From: CAWUKV01 sp963923025 | GTDB lineage: Bacteria; Cyanobacteriota; Cyanobacteriia; Phormidesmidales; Phormidesmidaceae | DNA: 64,000 nucleotides | Direction of reading: 5' to 3' | NCBI GenBank assembly: GCA_963923025.1 | Contig: CAWUKV010000001.1 | Location: forward strand, 1-64,000 | Shown here: piece after piece, positions 63,033-64,000 of the stretch | Layout of the letters: each line of letters opens with the position of its first letter | Position numbering within the stretch: the stretch's first letter is position 1 | Made by a program: the position numbers and the translations under genes | The notes under the pieces: generated by a model | The model's database searches: none | What the model was told of the DNA's origin: nothing | The model's input: the letters and a program-made list of their open reading frames with translations, nothing else

Positions 63033-64000
63033 ATGAATCTTGAGTGGTTAAAGCCCGCAGAGCGACTTGGTGCACTACCCCCATACGTGTTCGCTCGTCT
63101 CGATGAGCTGAAGGCCAAGGCCCGTGAGCAGGGGGTAGACCTGATTGACCTGGGTATGGGCAACCCCGGTGGCCCAACGCCAGCGCCTGTCATCGAAGCG
63201 GCCAAAGCCGCGATGGCAGACCCCATCCACCACGGCTATCCTCCCTTTGAGGGAACGGCCAGCTTTCGAACAGCCATCACAGATTGGTATCAGCACCGTT
63301 ATGGCGTTCGGCTTGACCCTAGCGGTGAGGCACTGCCGCTGTTGGGATCCAAAGAAGGTCTGACCCACCTTGCCCTGGCCTATATTGATCCTGGTGATAC
63401 GGTACTGGTGCCAACACCCGCCTATCCGGCGCACTTTAGGGGGCCAGCGATCGCCAGTGCTCAGATTCATCCGCTTGTCTTAACGGCCGAAAACAACTGG
63501 CTGATCGATCTGGCTGCCATTCCCGATGACGTGGCTGACCGGGCCAAGGTTCTCTACTTCAATTACCCTAACAACCCCACCGCTGCCACGGCTCCCCGAG
63601 AGTTCTTCGAAGACGTGGTTGCCTTTGCCCGCCGCCACGAGATTTTGCTGGTGCATGACCTATGCTATGCCGAGCTGGCGTTCGACGGTTACCAGCCCAC
63701 CAGTGTCCTAGAAATTGACGGCGCAAAAGACATTAGCGTTGAGTTCCACACCCTGTCTAAGACCTACAATATGGCCGGTTGGCGCGTAGGGTTTGTGGTA
63801 GGCAATCGCCACATTATCCAAGGGCTGCGCACCCTCAAAACCAACCTGGACTACGGCATTTTTGGGGCGATTCAAACCGCCGCAGAAACGGCGCTAAGGT
63901 TGCCCGACAGCTACTTGGAAGAGGTGCAGCAACGCTACATTCGCCGCCGGGACTTTTTGATTGAAGGACTGTCCCAGCTGGGTTGGTCGGTTCCTAAAAC
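63033..64000 (+). CDS. Class I/II aminotransferase, partial (runs off right edge)
   Basis: The gene starts at ATG 63033 with GGGAGG 7 bp upstream, and the first 322 residues are present before the window ends. It has the PLP-enzyme pattern LIDLGMGNPGGPTPAPVI, LPLLGSKEGLTHLALAYIDPGDTVLVPTPAYPAHF, YPNNPTA and the PLP Lys in FHTLSKTYNMAGWRVGFVVGN. It belongs to the aspartate/LL-diaminopimelate aminotransferase-like subfamily, with AlaC or DapL as possible homologues. It may be cotranscribed with the dehydrogenase gene. Confidence 0.9.
   Translation, partial: MNLEWLKPAERLGALPPYVFARLDELKAKAREQGVDLIDLGMGNPGGPTPAPVIEAAKAAMADPIHHGYPPFEGTASFRTAITDWYQHRYGVRLDPSGEALPLLGSKEGLTHLALAYIDPGDTVLVPTPAYPAHFRGPAIASAQIHPLVLTAENNWLIDLAAIPDDVADRAKVLYFNYPNNPTAATAPREFFEDVVAFARRHEILLVHDLCYAELAFDGYQPTSVLEIDGAKDISVEFHTLSKTYNMAGWRVGFVVGNRHIIQGLRTLKTNLDYGIFGAIQTAAETALRLPDSYLEEVQQRYIRRRDFLIEGLSQLGWSVPK

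Larger units (their letters stand above)
1..64000. repeat. HIP1 octamer GCGATCGC, dispersed over the window
   Basis: The palindrome GCGATCGC recurs many times in coding and noncoding DNA, for example at 5987-5994, 7297-7304, 8184-8191 and 11401-11408. HIP1 over-representation is a known signature of many cyanobacterial genomes and is the quickest taxonomic clue here. The sites are dispersed single octamers, not an array. Confidence 0.85.

Overview
This window reads as chromosomal DNA from a free-living cyanobacterium. The evidence is the dispersed HIP1 octamer GCGATCGC, the photosystem I assembly factor Ycf3, Ycf51, a DUF6464 protein, the cyanobacterial glutamate-cysteine ligase, a DnaK3-type chaperone paired with its own J-protein, and several conserved cyanobacterial proteins of unknown function. 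I saw no phage genes, no insertion sequence with a transposase, no CRISPR array and no rRNA. The gene content looks like core chromosome, with a small accessory patch at about 29.9-32.3 kb. The genus cannot be fixed from this sequence; a Leptolyngbya-like or Synechococcales lineage is only a guess.

Layout. 0.2-14 kb: moeB with a rhodanese domain, a GatB/YqeY protein, an SPL-like radical SAM protein, a GntR regulator, a flavodoxin-family protein, a histidine phosphatase, bioB, a metallophosphatase, an SGNH hydrolase, ispH and a cyanobacterial unknown. 13.8-18.2 kb: an ABC-2 permease, an AMIN-domain envelope protein, a 31-codon membrane ORF coupled to a thioredoxin-like gene, and a relic of a Uma2 gene. 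17.3-21.4 kb: dnaK3 with a very long repetitive Tyr/Asp/Arg/Gln-rich tail, followed by its dnaJ. 21.8-27.1 kb: tRNA-Leu(UAG), gshA, trmL, a LysM-M23 envelope peptidase and tRNA-Met(CAU). 27.3-32.3 kb: a secreted FAD oxidoreductase, a RidA protein, a lipase and poorly conserved DNA with inverted and direct repeats. 32.3-38 kb: mlaE, four envelope-type unknowns and a Fur-family regulator.

38.2-42.9 kb holds the replication locus: dnaN, a cluster of DnaA boxes beside AT-rich DNA (the probable chromosomal origin) and dnaA, with def divergent from dnaA. 43-50 kb: argS, small membrane and GNAT proteins, an intact Uma2 gene, a GNAT-gloB pair, aspS and DUF6464. 50-64 kb: a processive family 2 glycosyltransferase, a cysteine/cystine lyase-like PLP enzyme, a lipoprotein, aroA, a receiver-GGDEF-EAL protein with degenerate receiver and GGDEF sites, an acyl-carrier-like unknown, ycf3-gatC, a phospholipase D-like protein with an EF-hand, ycf51, an iron-type alcohol dehydrogenase family enzyme and the start of an aminotransferase that runs off the right edge.

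Most genes are single housekeeping units rather than one pathway. The best-supported working units are dnaK3-dnaJ, dnaA-oriC-dnaN, the 31-codon ORF with the thioredoxin-like gene, gloB-GNAT, ycf3-gatC, and the envelope gene run at 33.6-37.5 kb. The observations most worth following are the DnaK3 tail, three small membrane ORFs (31, 24 and 58 codons), the internally deleted Uma2 relic, the origin with an adjacent 18-bp inverted repeat, and a pattern of short perfect tandem duplications in the intergenic DNA.
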